In this document: piece by piece, positions 33,718 through 40,894 of the stretch
Numbering within the stretch: the first letter of the stretch is position 1
Layout: every line of letters begins with the position of its first letter
Origin: JAAZKV01 sp041659525
GTDB taxonomy: Archaea; Iainarchaeota; Iainarchaeia; Iainarchaeales; JAAZKV01
Reading direction: 5' to 3'
NCBI GenBank assembly: GCA_041659525.1
Contig: JBAZYC010000001.1
Coordinates: 496,001 to 560,000, forward strand
Length of the DNA: 64,000 bases
The notes under the pieces: model-generated
Database searches by the model: none
The model's input: the letters and a program-made list of their open reading frames with translations, nothing else
What the model was told of the DNA's origin: nothing
Position numbers and translations under genes: made by a program

Positions 33718-33803
33718 TTTAGCTAATTAGAGCCTGCCTAACTATTTTTTCGTTTAGCTTATTAGGGCCTGTCCTAATTATTTTTTCATTTAACTGATTA
33801 GGG
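33718..33803 (-). repeat. Tandem copies of the aEF1-beta 3' end
   Basis: Two copies of about 36 bp (33718-33752 and 33753-33788) plus a partial third (33789-33803) that includes the last codons and stop of aEF1-beta. Each has TTTAGCTNATTAG, an AGGC-type centre and a CTAAYTATTTTTTC end. Copies 1 and 2 differ at about five positions. Each copy can form a short ATTAGG/CCTAAT-type hairpin, so duplicated terminators are likely. Confidence 0.65.
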
Positions 33804-34050
33804 TTGCCATTTCTACTTCTGCTTGATTAATTAGTGGTACTGCGTTTACTGCTGCTTCAAGGTTTGACATTGCCCCGTCTGTTTTGTCAGGGATAACAAA
33901 GCCTACTCTAATTACTTCTATTCCAAAACCAATTGGTTCTCTTTTTAGGTCTTTAAAGTCGCCTACTGTTATTGCGCGTAGTGATTTTTCTACAGCATCT
34001 AAGTTTTCTGGGTCAGTGAATACTTTGAATATTACCATTACTTTTCCCAT
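33790..34050 (-). CDS. ef1b: Elongation factor 1-beta
   Basis: The guanine exchange factor for aEF1A. The 86-residue protein starts MGKVMVIFKVFTDPENLD and contains LKREPIGFGIEVIRVGFVIP and EAAVNAVPLINQAEVE, typical of the family. AGGTGAA lies six bases before ATG. It follows the zinc-ribbon gene by 25 bp. Confidence 0.92.
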   Translation of the reverse strand: MGKVMVIFKVFTDPENLDAVEKSLRAITVGDFKDLKREPIGFGIEVIRVGFVIPDKTDGAMSNLEAAVNAVPLINQAEVEMATLIS

Positions 34051-34075
34051 TTTTTATTCACCTAGAAAATTAGTT

Positions 34076-34231
34076 TTAGGGTCCAACGAATCCGCATTCT
34101 TTGCAAGTGTATTCTTTTGATACTTGTTTGCAGTGTTCGCATCTAACAATAGTGCTTTTGCCGCAATTAGGGCATTTAAATTCAACGTGGTTGTTTGTAA
34201 CAGTTTTGTTGCAGGATGTACATGTCTTCAT
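34076..34231 (-). CDS. Zinc-ribbon RNA-binding protein (DUF1610-like)
   Basis: A 51-residue protein with four CxxC pairs: TCTSC, FKCPNCGK, VRCEHCKQ and YTCKECGFVGP. This is the usual archaeal small zinc-ribbon gene found just upstream of aEF1-beta. A TATA-like GTTTAAAAAGG at 34266-34276 and a GGTGAG before the ATG support expression of the two-gene operon. Confidence 0.87.
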   Translation of the reverse strand: MKTCTSCNKTVTNNHVEFKCPNCGKSTIVRCEHCKQVSKEYTCKECGFVGP

Positions 34232-34279
34232 TAGTCTCACCAATTAAATTATTTCTCTTGTAGAACCTTTTTAAACGTT

Positions 34280-34483
34280 CCCCAAAAGCCCAAATTTTGT
34301 TTTCACCAAAGCTTTTATTCTTTGGTTAGAAATCTCAAGAAAATCCTCGCCACCCCCGCTTTTATTGAATTTTTTCTTTGGACTCTGCCTTTCTCGGCTT
34401 AAACCTTTCCCCTGAGCCCAAGGCTCAAGGGTCGCCTGTTGGCTAAAGGATTTAATGCCCCCAAAAGCAGCGGAGCCGTCCAT
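34280..34483. ncRNA. Candidate structured RNA (strand and family unresolved)
   Basis: This stretch is visibly richer in G and C than its surroundings. It has a long imperfect hairpin at 34396-34459: GGCTTAAACCTTT pairs with AAAGGATTTAATGCC with two single-base bulges. Above that, after an asymmetric loop, CCCCTGAGCC (34409-34418) pairs with GGCTCAAGGG (34422-34431). A further CCAAAG/CTTTGG hairpin lies at 34306-34325. I checked it by eye against RNase P RNA, SRP RNA and H/ACA features and found no convincing match. Confidence 0.45.
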
Positions 34484-34514
34484 GAAAAAATTCTTTTTTG
34501 CGGAGGTGGCTTTA

Positions 34515-34664
34515 ATGGATTTTTCTTTAGATATTGATTTCCCAAAACCAAATCAGGAAGAAATAAAATTGGTAAAATGGATTGCTAAAAACAATCCTGA
34601 AGATTTAGATTCAAGAGAACTTTGGGTTCTTGAACAAACTTTGGAAGGTGATGAAGATGATTGA
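34515..34664 (+). CDS. Small acidic protein of unknown function (49 aa)
   Basis: GGAGGTGG lies four to five bases before ATG 34515. The protein is MDFSLDIDFPKPNQEEIKLV onward, ending in an acidic EGDEDD. The frame is open further upstream but the strong ribosome binding site decides the start. No family recognised. Confidence 0.5.
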   Translation: MDFSLDIDFPKPNQEEIKLVKWIAKNNPEDLDSRELWVLEQTLEGDEDD

Positions 34665-34670
34665 ATCATC

Positions 34671-34703
34671 GCCGGCATGGCACTTCCAAATAGATTATAA
34701 ATC
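34671..34703 (+). promoter_or_regulatory. LAGLIDADG gene promoter with GCCGGCAT element
   Basis: GCCGGC (34671-34676), 17 bp, then ATTATAAATC. The start codon at 34723 is 29 bp after the TATA start, implying a near-leaderless message. It is closely similar to the promoter at 27926, including GCCGGCATG and a CCAAA word. Confidence 0.7.
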
Positions 34704-34722
34704 TTCAAAAGAGGGTTCTATA

Positions 34723-35577
34723 ATGGAACCTTTTTTTTCAAAAGAAATGACTCCTGATCTAGCAGAAATCTGTGGCATCCATGCAGGAGATGGGCATTTA
34801 AGAAAACGAGACAATGTAAGACGTCTGCTTTGTTTAGATGGTAGTGTTGATGAAAAAGAATACTATGATACTCATGTTGTTCCGTTGTTTGAAAGAACAT
34901 TTGGTATAAAAGTTAAACCAAGATTTTTTCCCAGCAGACACACTTATGGATTTTCAGTTAGTAATAGAAAAGTTTGTGGTCTCATCCATTCCCTTGGTTT
35001 TCCTTATGGTAAAAAAACAGTTTCTGTGAAAGTACCTGAAGTAATTTTACAGTCGAATGATTTGGGAGTAATTTATAGGTTTATTAGAGGTGTATTTGAT
35101 ACAGACGGTACAGTTTGTTTTAGACGAAGAAAAAGACTTAGGGGTAAAAGCGAAAACGCTAATAGACATACATATCCTCGGATTTTATTGGATGTATGCT
35201 CTAAAGATTTATGTTTTGGCTTAGGTGAGTTGTTACTAAAAACAGGCGTGTTTAGGTTTAATATTTCATCCCAAAGAGCAAAAGGAAATAGAAAAAAGAA
35301 ATATAAACTATGTATAGCTGGCGATAAAAACTTGTTATTATGGGTGCATAACATAGGTTTCAAAAACAATGTGAAACATAATCGAATTTTAATTTGGGAT
35401 AAATTTGGCTTTAACCCGCCCAAGCTAACACTTAACCACCAGTTGGAAATTTTGTCAGGTAAAATTGATCCAAATATTTTTTACAAAGACGGAGAGTTTT
35501 ATCATGAGCGAGAAGAATCTGTAATAGCGAGAAACAAGCAATTGTTACGAAAAATGATTGAGGTGAGTGACACCTAA
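34723..35577 (+). CDS. LAGLIDADG homing endonuclease, free-standing
   Basis: Two LAGLIDADG motifs are visible: LAEICGIHAGDGHLRK (about 11-26) and IYRFIRGVFDTDGTVCF (about 108-124), each with the catalytic acidic residue in GDG/TDG. The protein is 284 aa, the size of a single-chain two-motif enzyme, with basic DNA-contact regions such as RRRKRLRGKSEN. It is not inside another gene. Its stop lies 36 bp before tRNA-Arg(TCG), which carries an intron. The open frame upstream of 34723 is cut by the TATA box, so ATG 34723 is preferred. Confidence 0.85.
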   Translation: MEPFFSKEMTPDLAEICGIHAGDGHLRKRDNVRRLLCLDGSVDEKEYYDTHVVPLFERTFGIKVKPRFFPSRHTYGFSVSNRKVCGLIHSLGFPYGKKTVSVKVPEVILQSNDLGVIYRFIRGVFDTDGTVCFRRRKRLRGKSENANRHTYPRILLDVCSKDLCFGLGELLLKTGVFRFNISSQRAKGNRKKKYKLCIAGDKNLLLWVHNIGFKNNVKHNRILIWDKFGFNPPKLTLNHQLEILSGKIDPNIFYKDGEFYHEREESVIARNKQLLRKMIEVSDT

Positions 35578-35613
35578 ACATTAAAAACTAAATGTGGCTT
35601 TAATTACATTAGT

Positions 35614-35700
35614 GGCTCTGTGTGCCAATGGATACGCGACAAGACTTCGGTTGTGAAAAGAAGAAATCTTGGGATGGGGGTTCGATTCCCTCCAGAGCCG
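35614..35700 (+). tRNA. tRNA-Arg(TCG) with a 15-nt intron
   Basis: Acceptor GGCTCTG/CAGAGCC is perfect. D stem is TGC/GCG, anticodon stem CAAGA/TCTTG, T arm GGGGG-TTCGATT-CCCTC, and the discriminator is G. Between the anticodon stem strands lie 22 nt, folding as a bulge-helix-bulge: helix CTTC/GAAG with 3-nt bulges GGT and AAA. Splicing removes 35651-35665 (after position 37) and leaves loop CTTCGGA, anticodon TCG. Confidence 0.92.
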
Positions 35701-35722
35701 TTTATTTTATTTTTAATCTGTT

Positions 35723-36289
35723 TTAAGGAGCTCTCGTTTTCAACAAATTTTTGTTAATTTTCTTTCCGTTTAGTTTTACAATTTTCCCAGGTACTCCAAC
35801 TACGGTGCAATTTGATGGAACATTGTTCATAATGATAAAAGTTTCAGCTCCAATTTTGACATTGTTTCCAACAGTAATTGGTCCAAGGAGGGTTGCTGCA
35901 ACTCCAACTAAAACATTGTTTCCTAAAGTTGGGTGTCTTTTTCCTTTGTGTTTTCCTGTTCCTCCTAGAGTAACATTTTGAAAGAGAGTACAATCATTTC
36001 CAATTATTGTAGTTTCTCCAATAACTACTCCCACTCCGTGATCAATAAAAAATCTTTCTCCTATTTCTGCTAAAGGGTGTATTTCTATTCCTGTAACTGT
36101 TTTTGATAAAGTCATTACAAATCTGGGAAAAACAGGTACTCCTATTTTTGCTAATGGATGCATAAACCTGTAAGTGATTATTGTCCAAAGAGGGGTGTGA
36201 CAAAGAAGTATTTCTAAATAACTTTTTGCAGCAGGATCATTTTGTTTAACAACTTTAATATCTTGAATTATTTTTTTAATAAATCCCAT
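35723..36289 (-). CDS. cysE: Serine O-acetyltransferase-like left-handed beta-helix enzyme
   Basis: The N-terminal helical part (PLWTIITYRFMHPLAKIGVP) precedes a hexapeptide-repeat domain: GIEIHPLAEIGERFFIDHGV, VVIGETTIIGNDCTLFQNVT, LGGTGKHKGKRHPTLGNNVL. These are characteristic of CysE/EpsC, with the catalytic His in IDHG. At 188 aa it is shorter than typical CysE, lacking most of the N-terminal domain. It probably makes O-acetylserine for cysteine synthesis; a sugar acetyltransferase is the alternative. Confidence 0.83.
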   Translation of the reverse strand: MGFIKKIIQDIKVVKQNDPAAKSYLEILLCHTPLWTIITYRFMHPLAKIGVPVFPRFVMTLSKTVTGIEIHPLAEIGERFFIDHGVGVVIGETTIIGNDCTLFQNVTLGGTGKHKGKRHPTLGNNVLVGVAATLLGPITVGNNVKIGAETFIIMNNVPSNCTVVGVPGKIVKLNGKKINKNLLKTRAP

Positions 36290-36301
36290 AAAATCACTAT
36301 T

Positions 36302-37657
36302 TTATTCAAATTCTTCTTTTCCTTCTAAGTATTTTGTTAAGTGTTTTGCAAAATTTCCTTTGTAGTGGGCAAGTATTTCTTTTTCAGTTAAAACTTTTGC
36401 ATTTCTGAGGCATATTTTCATTCCATCAGTTTCAGTTGTTTTGCAAGCGTTAACATATTCTTGCAAGATTTTTTTTGCACTTGTTTCTGTTCGTTCAATT
36501 TCTATTGTAATTCTTCCATTTTCTTCTTTTGGTCCTGAAACTAATTTTCTTTTCTTTTCAATAAATAGTTTAACATTCTCAACATCAGTTATTGGCGGTC
36601 CGATTAATTTTTTTATTTTAGGGAGATTTAGCGTGTTTAATTCGTAGAGGAAAAATACTTTGTTTTCATCGCTCCAAAGATTAGTTTTTTTTACCATAAA
36701 ATCTTCTTCCTCAATTTGTTTTGTTGCTTTTCGTAAGTATCTGCGTAGTTGTCCCCAGACAAGATCTGATAATATTTGTTTTGGAAAATCTGCTTGGATT
36801 GCTAAAAATTCACGTTTTTTTAATTCAGTAACAATTTTGGTTTTTGGCCAAATATCAATTTCTGTTCCAAAGAAGAATTTTTCACTTGGTTTTTTTAGGA
36901 ATTGTTTTGCGGCAAGTTTCATTTTGTTATATTGTTCAACTGAGAGAGCGCTTGCAACATTTCGGTTTTCATCCACTGGGTCAATTATAACTAAAGGGGT
37001 TGAAAATTCGTTATTTGGGTCCCGAGTTATTTTCTCAAAAACTATTATTTCTTTTTCTCCCCATTTGCTAATTGCTTTTATTGCTTTATCAAATGAACCA
37101 TAATTTACTATTAAGAGTTCCACTCCATAACCAGGTAGTGCTTGGTTTTTCAAATCTGCTCCATAAGCATTTATTCCTTTTAAGAATTGTTTTAGTAATC
37201 TAGCTTCTTGTTTTTGAGTTGCATTTAATTTTTTAAGTAAATATTTATTATGAAAAGGGGTTCTATCTACCGCACTTTGTTTTTCAGCTCCACTTGCAAC
37301 AATATAAGATGGGACAATTTCTACTTCAAATCCTTTTATCTCTCCTCTAATATAGGGGTGCTGAGAATACGCTTTTTCCCAAGGATTTCCTCGAAAAATC
37401 GATTTTGCAAGTCTTAATCCTTCTTCTTCTAATTCTTCGCTTGAAAGTTTTTTATCAAACATTATAAACAAATCAAGGTCTCTATCTCCCTTCAAGTGGG
37501 TTCCTCTTGCTGAGCTTCCGCACCACTCTAAGTGAGAGTGTTTCCCCTCAAGTTTTGAGAGTTTTAGTTTTATTTCATTAACAAGTGCTTTTTCAGCGTT
37601 TTCTTCTTGTTTTGAGGGGGTTATTTTTTTTAATACTTTTTTGTATAAAGAATTCAT
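36302..37657 (-). CDS. cca: Archaeal CCA-adding tRNA nucleotidyltransferase
   Basis: A class I CCA enzyme that builds the tRNA 3' end; none of the tRNA genes here encodes CCA. The head has CGSSARGTHLKGDRDLDLF with the metal Asp pair at about 60/62. The third carboxylate position reads GFEVEIVPSY, Glu where Asp is common. The neck and body contain RTPFHNKYLL, VELLIVNYGSF and VIIDPVDENRNVASALS. 451 aa is normal. The gene precedes cysE by 12 bp. Confidence 0.9.
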   Translation of the reverse strand: MNSLYKKVLKKITPSKQEENAEKALVNEIKLKLSKLEGKHSHLEWCGSSARGTHLKGDRDLDLFIMFDKKLSSEELEEEGLRLAKSIFRGNPWEKAYSQHPYIRGEIKGFEVEIVPSYIVASGAEKQSAVDRTPFHNKYLLKKLNATQKQEARLLKQFLKGINAYGADLKNQALPGYGVELLIVNYGSFDKAIKAISKWGEKEIIVFEKITRDPNNEFSTPLVIIDPVDENRNVASALSVEQYNKMKLAAKQFLKKPSEKFFFGTEIDIWPKTKIVTELKKREFLAIQADFPKQILSDLVWGQLRRYLRKATKQIEEEDFMVKKTNLWSDENKVFFLYELNTLNLPKIKKLIGPPITDVENVKLFIEKKRKLVSGPKEENGRITIEIERTETSAKKILQEYVNACKTTETDGMKICLRNAKVLTEKEILAHYKGNFAKHLTKYLEGKEEFE

Positions 37658-37744
37658 TTAACCACATTATTTGCTTTTCTTTTAACTTGTTGCTTAAGTT
37701 ATTATACTACTTTTCTTTATATATTTGCGTTTACAAGTGGTTTG

Positions 37745-39274
37745 ATGCAGTTCACTGAAATGAAGCTAAAGAATATAGAATCTACTCCTTTGGCTGACAT
37801 TTTCCAAGGGCTTTCCAATAATTTTTATGATGTAAAACCTCTTCCTCTTTCTACAAAGGAAAAAGCTTTTGCAGATTTTTTAGTTAAAGAAATTCACAAA
37901 GGTGGAATTTTAAGAAAAGAATTTGATGGGGTGGGTGACAATTTTAATGATGAGTTTGTAGACAATGTTGTTTCAATTGTTCAGCTTAATGAATTAAATG
38001 AAAAATTACCTACAAGACAACTTTTTGCAACTTTGCTTGAAGCTATGGAAGCATTAGTTTCAAAAGTAAAATTTGTTTCTAACAAAACTCTTTTTTCAGC
38101 TTATGTATTGCATAACGCAGTTGGGCTTAAGCAATTGGCTTTTTTTTCACTTGATGATGAGTTAGAAGAATTAATGATTAATGGTCCTGAAAGTATTTTT
38201 GTTTTTCACAAAAAGTATGGGATGTGCAAAACTAATGTTGTAATTAAAGAAAAAGAGTTATCCGATGTTATTCAAAGAATTGCTATTACGATTAACAGAG
38301 TTTTTGATTCAAAGAATGCTCTTCTTGATGCTCGTCTTCCTGATGGGAGTAGAGTTAATGCCACTCTTGGAGATGTTTCTCCAACTGGAGCAACTTTAAC
38401 TATAAGAAAATTTTCTGTAGTCCCACTAACTATTCTTGATTTAATCCAGAGTAACACAATTACTTCTGAAGCAGCTGCTTTTTTGTGGTTAATGGTGGAT
38501 GGACTTGGGGTAGATCCACAAAACATTCTTGTTGCGGGCGGAACTGCTAGTGGAAAAACAACTCTGCTAAATATTTTATCAAATTTTATTAAATTAAATG
38601 AGAGAGTGGTTTCAATTGAGGATACTATTGAGCTTTCTCTTCTTGGTAGAGAGAATTGGGTTGCGCTTGAAGGAAGAACTTCAGTTGGTTCTGAAGTTAC
38701 AATGGATTCTTTGTTAAAAAATTCTATGAGGATGAGACCCGATAGAATAATTGTAGGAGAAGTTAGAGGGAGCGAAGCACTTACTTTGTTCACTGCAATG
38801 GATACAGGGCACCAAGGGTGTTTGGGGACAATTCACGCAAATAATTCTCGTGAAACTTTAGTTAAACTTCAAGAGCGTCCGCTTAGTGTTCCTCAATCAA
38901 TGCTTCCTTTGCTTGATTTTATTGTAATAATGCAAAGAAGATATTCCAAAGACAAAGGGATGCAAAGAAGAATTATTCAAATAGTGGAATTGTCAAGAAT
39001 GGATGACAAAGTATTATCAGGGGTTTTGTTTGAATACGATGATAAAAGTGATACATTAAGAAGAACTGAGATTCAAAGTAGAGTTATTGAAGAAATGGCA
39101 GAAAAAAGTTCTCTTGTAAAAAACGATTTGAAAAAGGAGTTAGAAGTAAGAAAGCACATTTTGGATTGGATGTTAAAAGAAAATATAAGAAAGCCACTTG
39201 AAGTTTTAGAAGTAATTGAAAGTTATTATTATAATCCAGAAAAAGTATTATCTACAATTTCAGGATTACTATAA
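37745..39274 (+). CDS. Type IV pilus/secretion ATPase (TadA/VirB11 family), stand-alone
   Basis: The N-terminal domain ends with LLDARLPDGSRVNA. Then come Walker A GGTASGKTT (266-274), the Asp box SIEDTIEL (about 292-299), Walker B DRIIVGEVRGSEA (about 334-346) and the His box TGHQGCLGTIHA (355-366). It is a complete homolog of the split ATPase at 55.4-57.1 kb and powers pilus assembly or secretion. No TadC or pilin adjoins it. TATA-like CTTTATATAT lies about 30 bp before ATG 37745, suggesting a leaderless message. Confidence 0.9.
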   Translation: MQFTEMKLKNIESTPLADIFQGLSNNFYDVKPLPLSTKEKAFADFLVKEIHKGGILRKEFDGVGDNFNDEFVDNVVSIVQLNELNEKLPTRQLFATLLEAMEALVSKVKFVSNKTLFSAYVLHNAVGLKQLAFFSLDDELEELMINGPESIFVFHKKYGMCKTNVVIKEKELSDVIQRIAITINRVFDSKNALLDARLPDGSRVNATLGDVSPTGATLTIRKFSVVPLTILDLIQSNTITSEAAAFLWLMVDGLGVDPQNILVAGGTASGKTTLLNILSNFIKLNERVVSIEDTIELSLLGRENWVALEGRTSVGSEVTMDSLLKNSMRMRPDRIIVGEVRGSEALTLFTAMDTGHQGCLGTIHANNSRETLVKLQERPLSVPQSMLPLLDFIVIMQRRYSKDKGMQRRIIQIVELSRMDDKVLSGVLFEYDDKSDTLRRTEIQSRVIEEMAEKSSLVKNDLKKELEVRKHILDWMLKENIRKPLEVLEVIESYYYNPEKVLSTISGLL

Positions 39275-39333
39275 TTAAATTAGTTTTAATATAAATCTAA
39301 TTTTTTGAATTAAGTTCGTTAATCTAATTGCTT

Positions 39334-40008
39334 TTACTTAAGGTCTTTTTTTGCTTGTTCTGTAAGTTTTGTTATTAGTTCTTGGTTTTTCTTAAATTTT
39401 TCATTTCCTTTTTTAACTAAATATTTCAAATAATCTTCACTCACGCACATATCCTCTTCTTTTATTGGGGCATTAATGTTTTGTGTTCCAAGTATTTCTA
39501 CAATAAATTTTCCATCTTTAGCAACTTTTATTCCAGCTCGTTTAATTCCAACTTTTTCACAAAGAATAAGTAAATTTTTAGCATTCTCCAAATTATTTGC
39601 TCCTATGTGGAGAATAATTGCTTCTTGTTTGAACCAAAGAATTTTTCCAGTAAAATCTTTAACCGCTTCAAGAACTTCTTTTTCTTTAACAGTTCTGTGC
39701 CATTTTCTATAAAACGCACTCTCTTGTTTTGTTTCATCTTCCCCTAGTCCAATTAAAGCAATTCTTCCTGCGCAAGAACTTGAAGTAAAATAGTTTTTTG
39801 TTTTTGCTACAAAATCACAAAGAGGGATAAAATCTTCATCCATTCTGCCCATTTGTTTTGCTTCTTCGTAAGTTTTTTTGTGGTGTTGTTTTGTCATAAG
39901 GAACCTTGATTGTTCTTCAAGTAGTCTTTTCTTTTCAGTAGCCTCTTTATTAGAGTCACAAGGAGCCCCTCTTTTGTGAGCCTCTTTCTTTAGTGGTTTT
40001 TTTTGCAT
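39334..40008 (-). CDS. taw3: tRNA wybutosine synthesis protein Taw3
   Basis: TYW3/Taw3 is the methyltransferase of the wyosine pathway at tRNA-Phe G37. The signature KNYFTSSSCAGRIALIGL (about 71-88), FYRKWHRTV, ILWFKQEAIILHIG and NLLILCEKVGIKRAGI fit it. The first 37 residues are charged and may be an extension; ATG at residue 38 (MTKQHHKKTYEEAKQMG) is an alternative start. Confidence 0.86.
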   Translation of the reverse strand: MQKKPLKKEAHKRGAPCDSNKEATEKKRLLEEQSRFLMTKQHHKKTYEEAKQMGRMDEDFIPLCDFVAKTKNYFTSSSCAGRIALIGLGEDETKQESAFYRKWHRTVKEKEVLEAVKDFTGKILWFKQEAIILHIGANNLENAKNLLILCEKVGIKRAGIKVAKDGKFIVEILGTQNINAPIKEEDMCVSEDYLKYLVKKGNEKFKKNQELITKLTEQAKKDLK

Positions 40009-40056
40009 AAGAATAACCTTTTTATTCTATTCTCTTAGTAATTAGTTTGATTTAGT

Positions 40057-40851
40057 ATGTTTAAAAAAGCATTGATTTTGGTATTATTTTTATTACTTGC
40101 AACTACCGTTTTCTCAGTTAGACTAATTGACCCTATTTCAAAGGAACTTTCAACAACAGAGAGTAATTATGTTGGTAATGTTACTAAGAGTAACACTATT
40201 GAACTAATTTTTTCAAAAGAACTTGTGGACAAATATGAGGGCCTTGATGTAGTTACCCCTCTTCCTGTTGGCTTTGATTATGAAGTAAAAAATGAAATTG
40301 AAGCAGTAAAACTTTTCATTAGTATTCCAAAAAATGCTCCAGTTGGGGATTATCCTTTAACTATTCAACTTTCTGGAAATAATAGAAATGATAAGGTTCC
40401 TTTGTATTTTAGTGTAGTAACAAACGTTTTAGCAATTTCTCCATCTAATATTTCGGAAATTAGTGCTAATGTTTCTTCTCCGGCAAAATATGATTTCTTT
40501 TTTGTAAATAATAGTGATTCGCAAGCAGTTTTTACTTTAACTAATAATCTTCCAAATAATTGGAACAATGAGAGTGCTTTAGATAATTCTCCTTCCGTTG
40601 ACAAAGTAGTTGTTGAAAAGAGAAGTAAAATTAATTATTCAGTAACAGTTTATCCTAGACTTCAAGGAAAAAGATCAGTTAGTGTTAATGTTGCCTATGA
40701 AGATTCTTCAAATGACTTCTCATTTAATTTAATCGGGAAACCAACTCTAAAGAGTAAACTTGAATCAGTAATTTACGGATTGCCTTTCTATTCGTTCTCT
40801 TTACTTCCAAGTTATTTTGTTAATGGTTTGTTTTCTTTTTACGTTAACTAA
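40057..40851 (+). CDS. Exported beta-rich protein with hydrophobic C-terminus
   Basis: A signal peptide (residues 1-19, LILVLFLLLATTVFS) precedes two Ig-like beta domains (about 25-130 and 132-225). These include many Asn-x-Ser/Thr sites. The hydrophobic end, YGLPFYSFSLLPSYFVNGLF, could anchor it in the membrane. It resembles envelope or COG1470-type proteins, but I do not assign a function. It lies between Taw3 (divergent) and elp3. Confidence 0.65.
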   Translation: MFKKALILVLFLLLATTVFSVRLIDPISKELSTTESNYVGNVTKSNTIELIFSKELVDKYEGLDVVTPLPVGFDYEVKNEIEAVKLFISIPKNAPVGDYPLTIQLSGNNRNDKVPLYFSVVTNVLAISPSNISEISANVSSPAKYDFFFVNNSDSQAVFTLTNNLPNNWNNESALDNSPSVDKVVVEKRSKINYSVTVYPRLQGKRSVSVNVAYEDSSNDFSFNLIGKPTLKSKLESVIYGLPFYSFSLLPSYFVNGLFSFYVN

Positions 40852-40894
40852 TCATTCTTTTTTTATTAACTAAATATTACCTTAAGGGTTATTT

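Noticed and set aside
33718..33803. CRISPR-like array
   Set aside because: The repeats are tandem without spacers and derive from the aEF1-beta end; no cas genes are present.
34271..34483. 70-residue minus-strand frame
   Set aside because: It lies over the structured-RNA candidate and the zinc-ribbon promoter, with no ribosome binding site.
34280..34483. RNase P RNA or SRP RNA at the GC-rich gap
   Set aside because: The conserved core words of either RNA could not be found on either strand, and the length is short.
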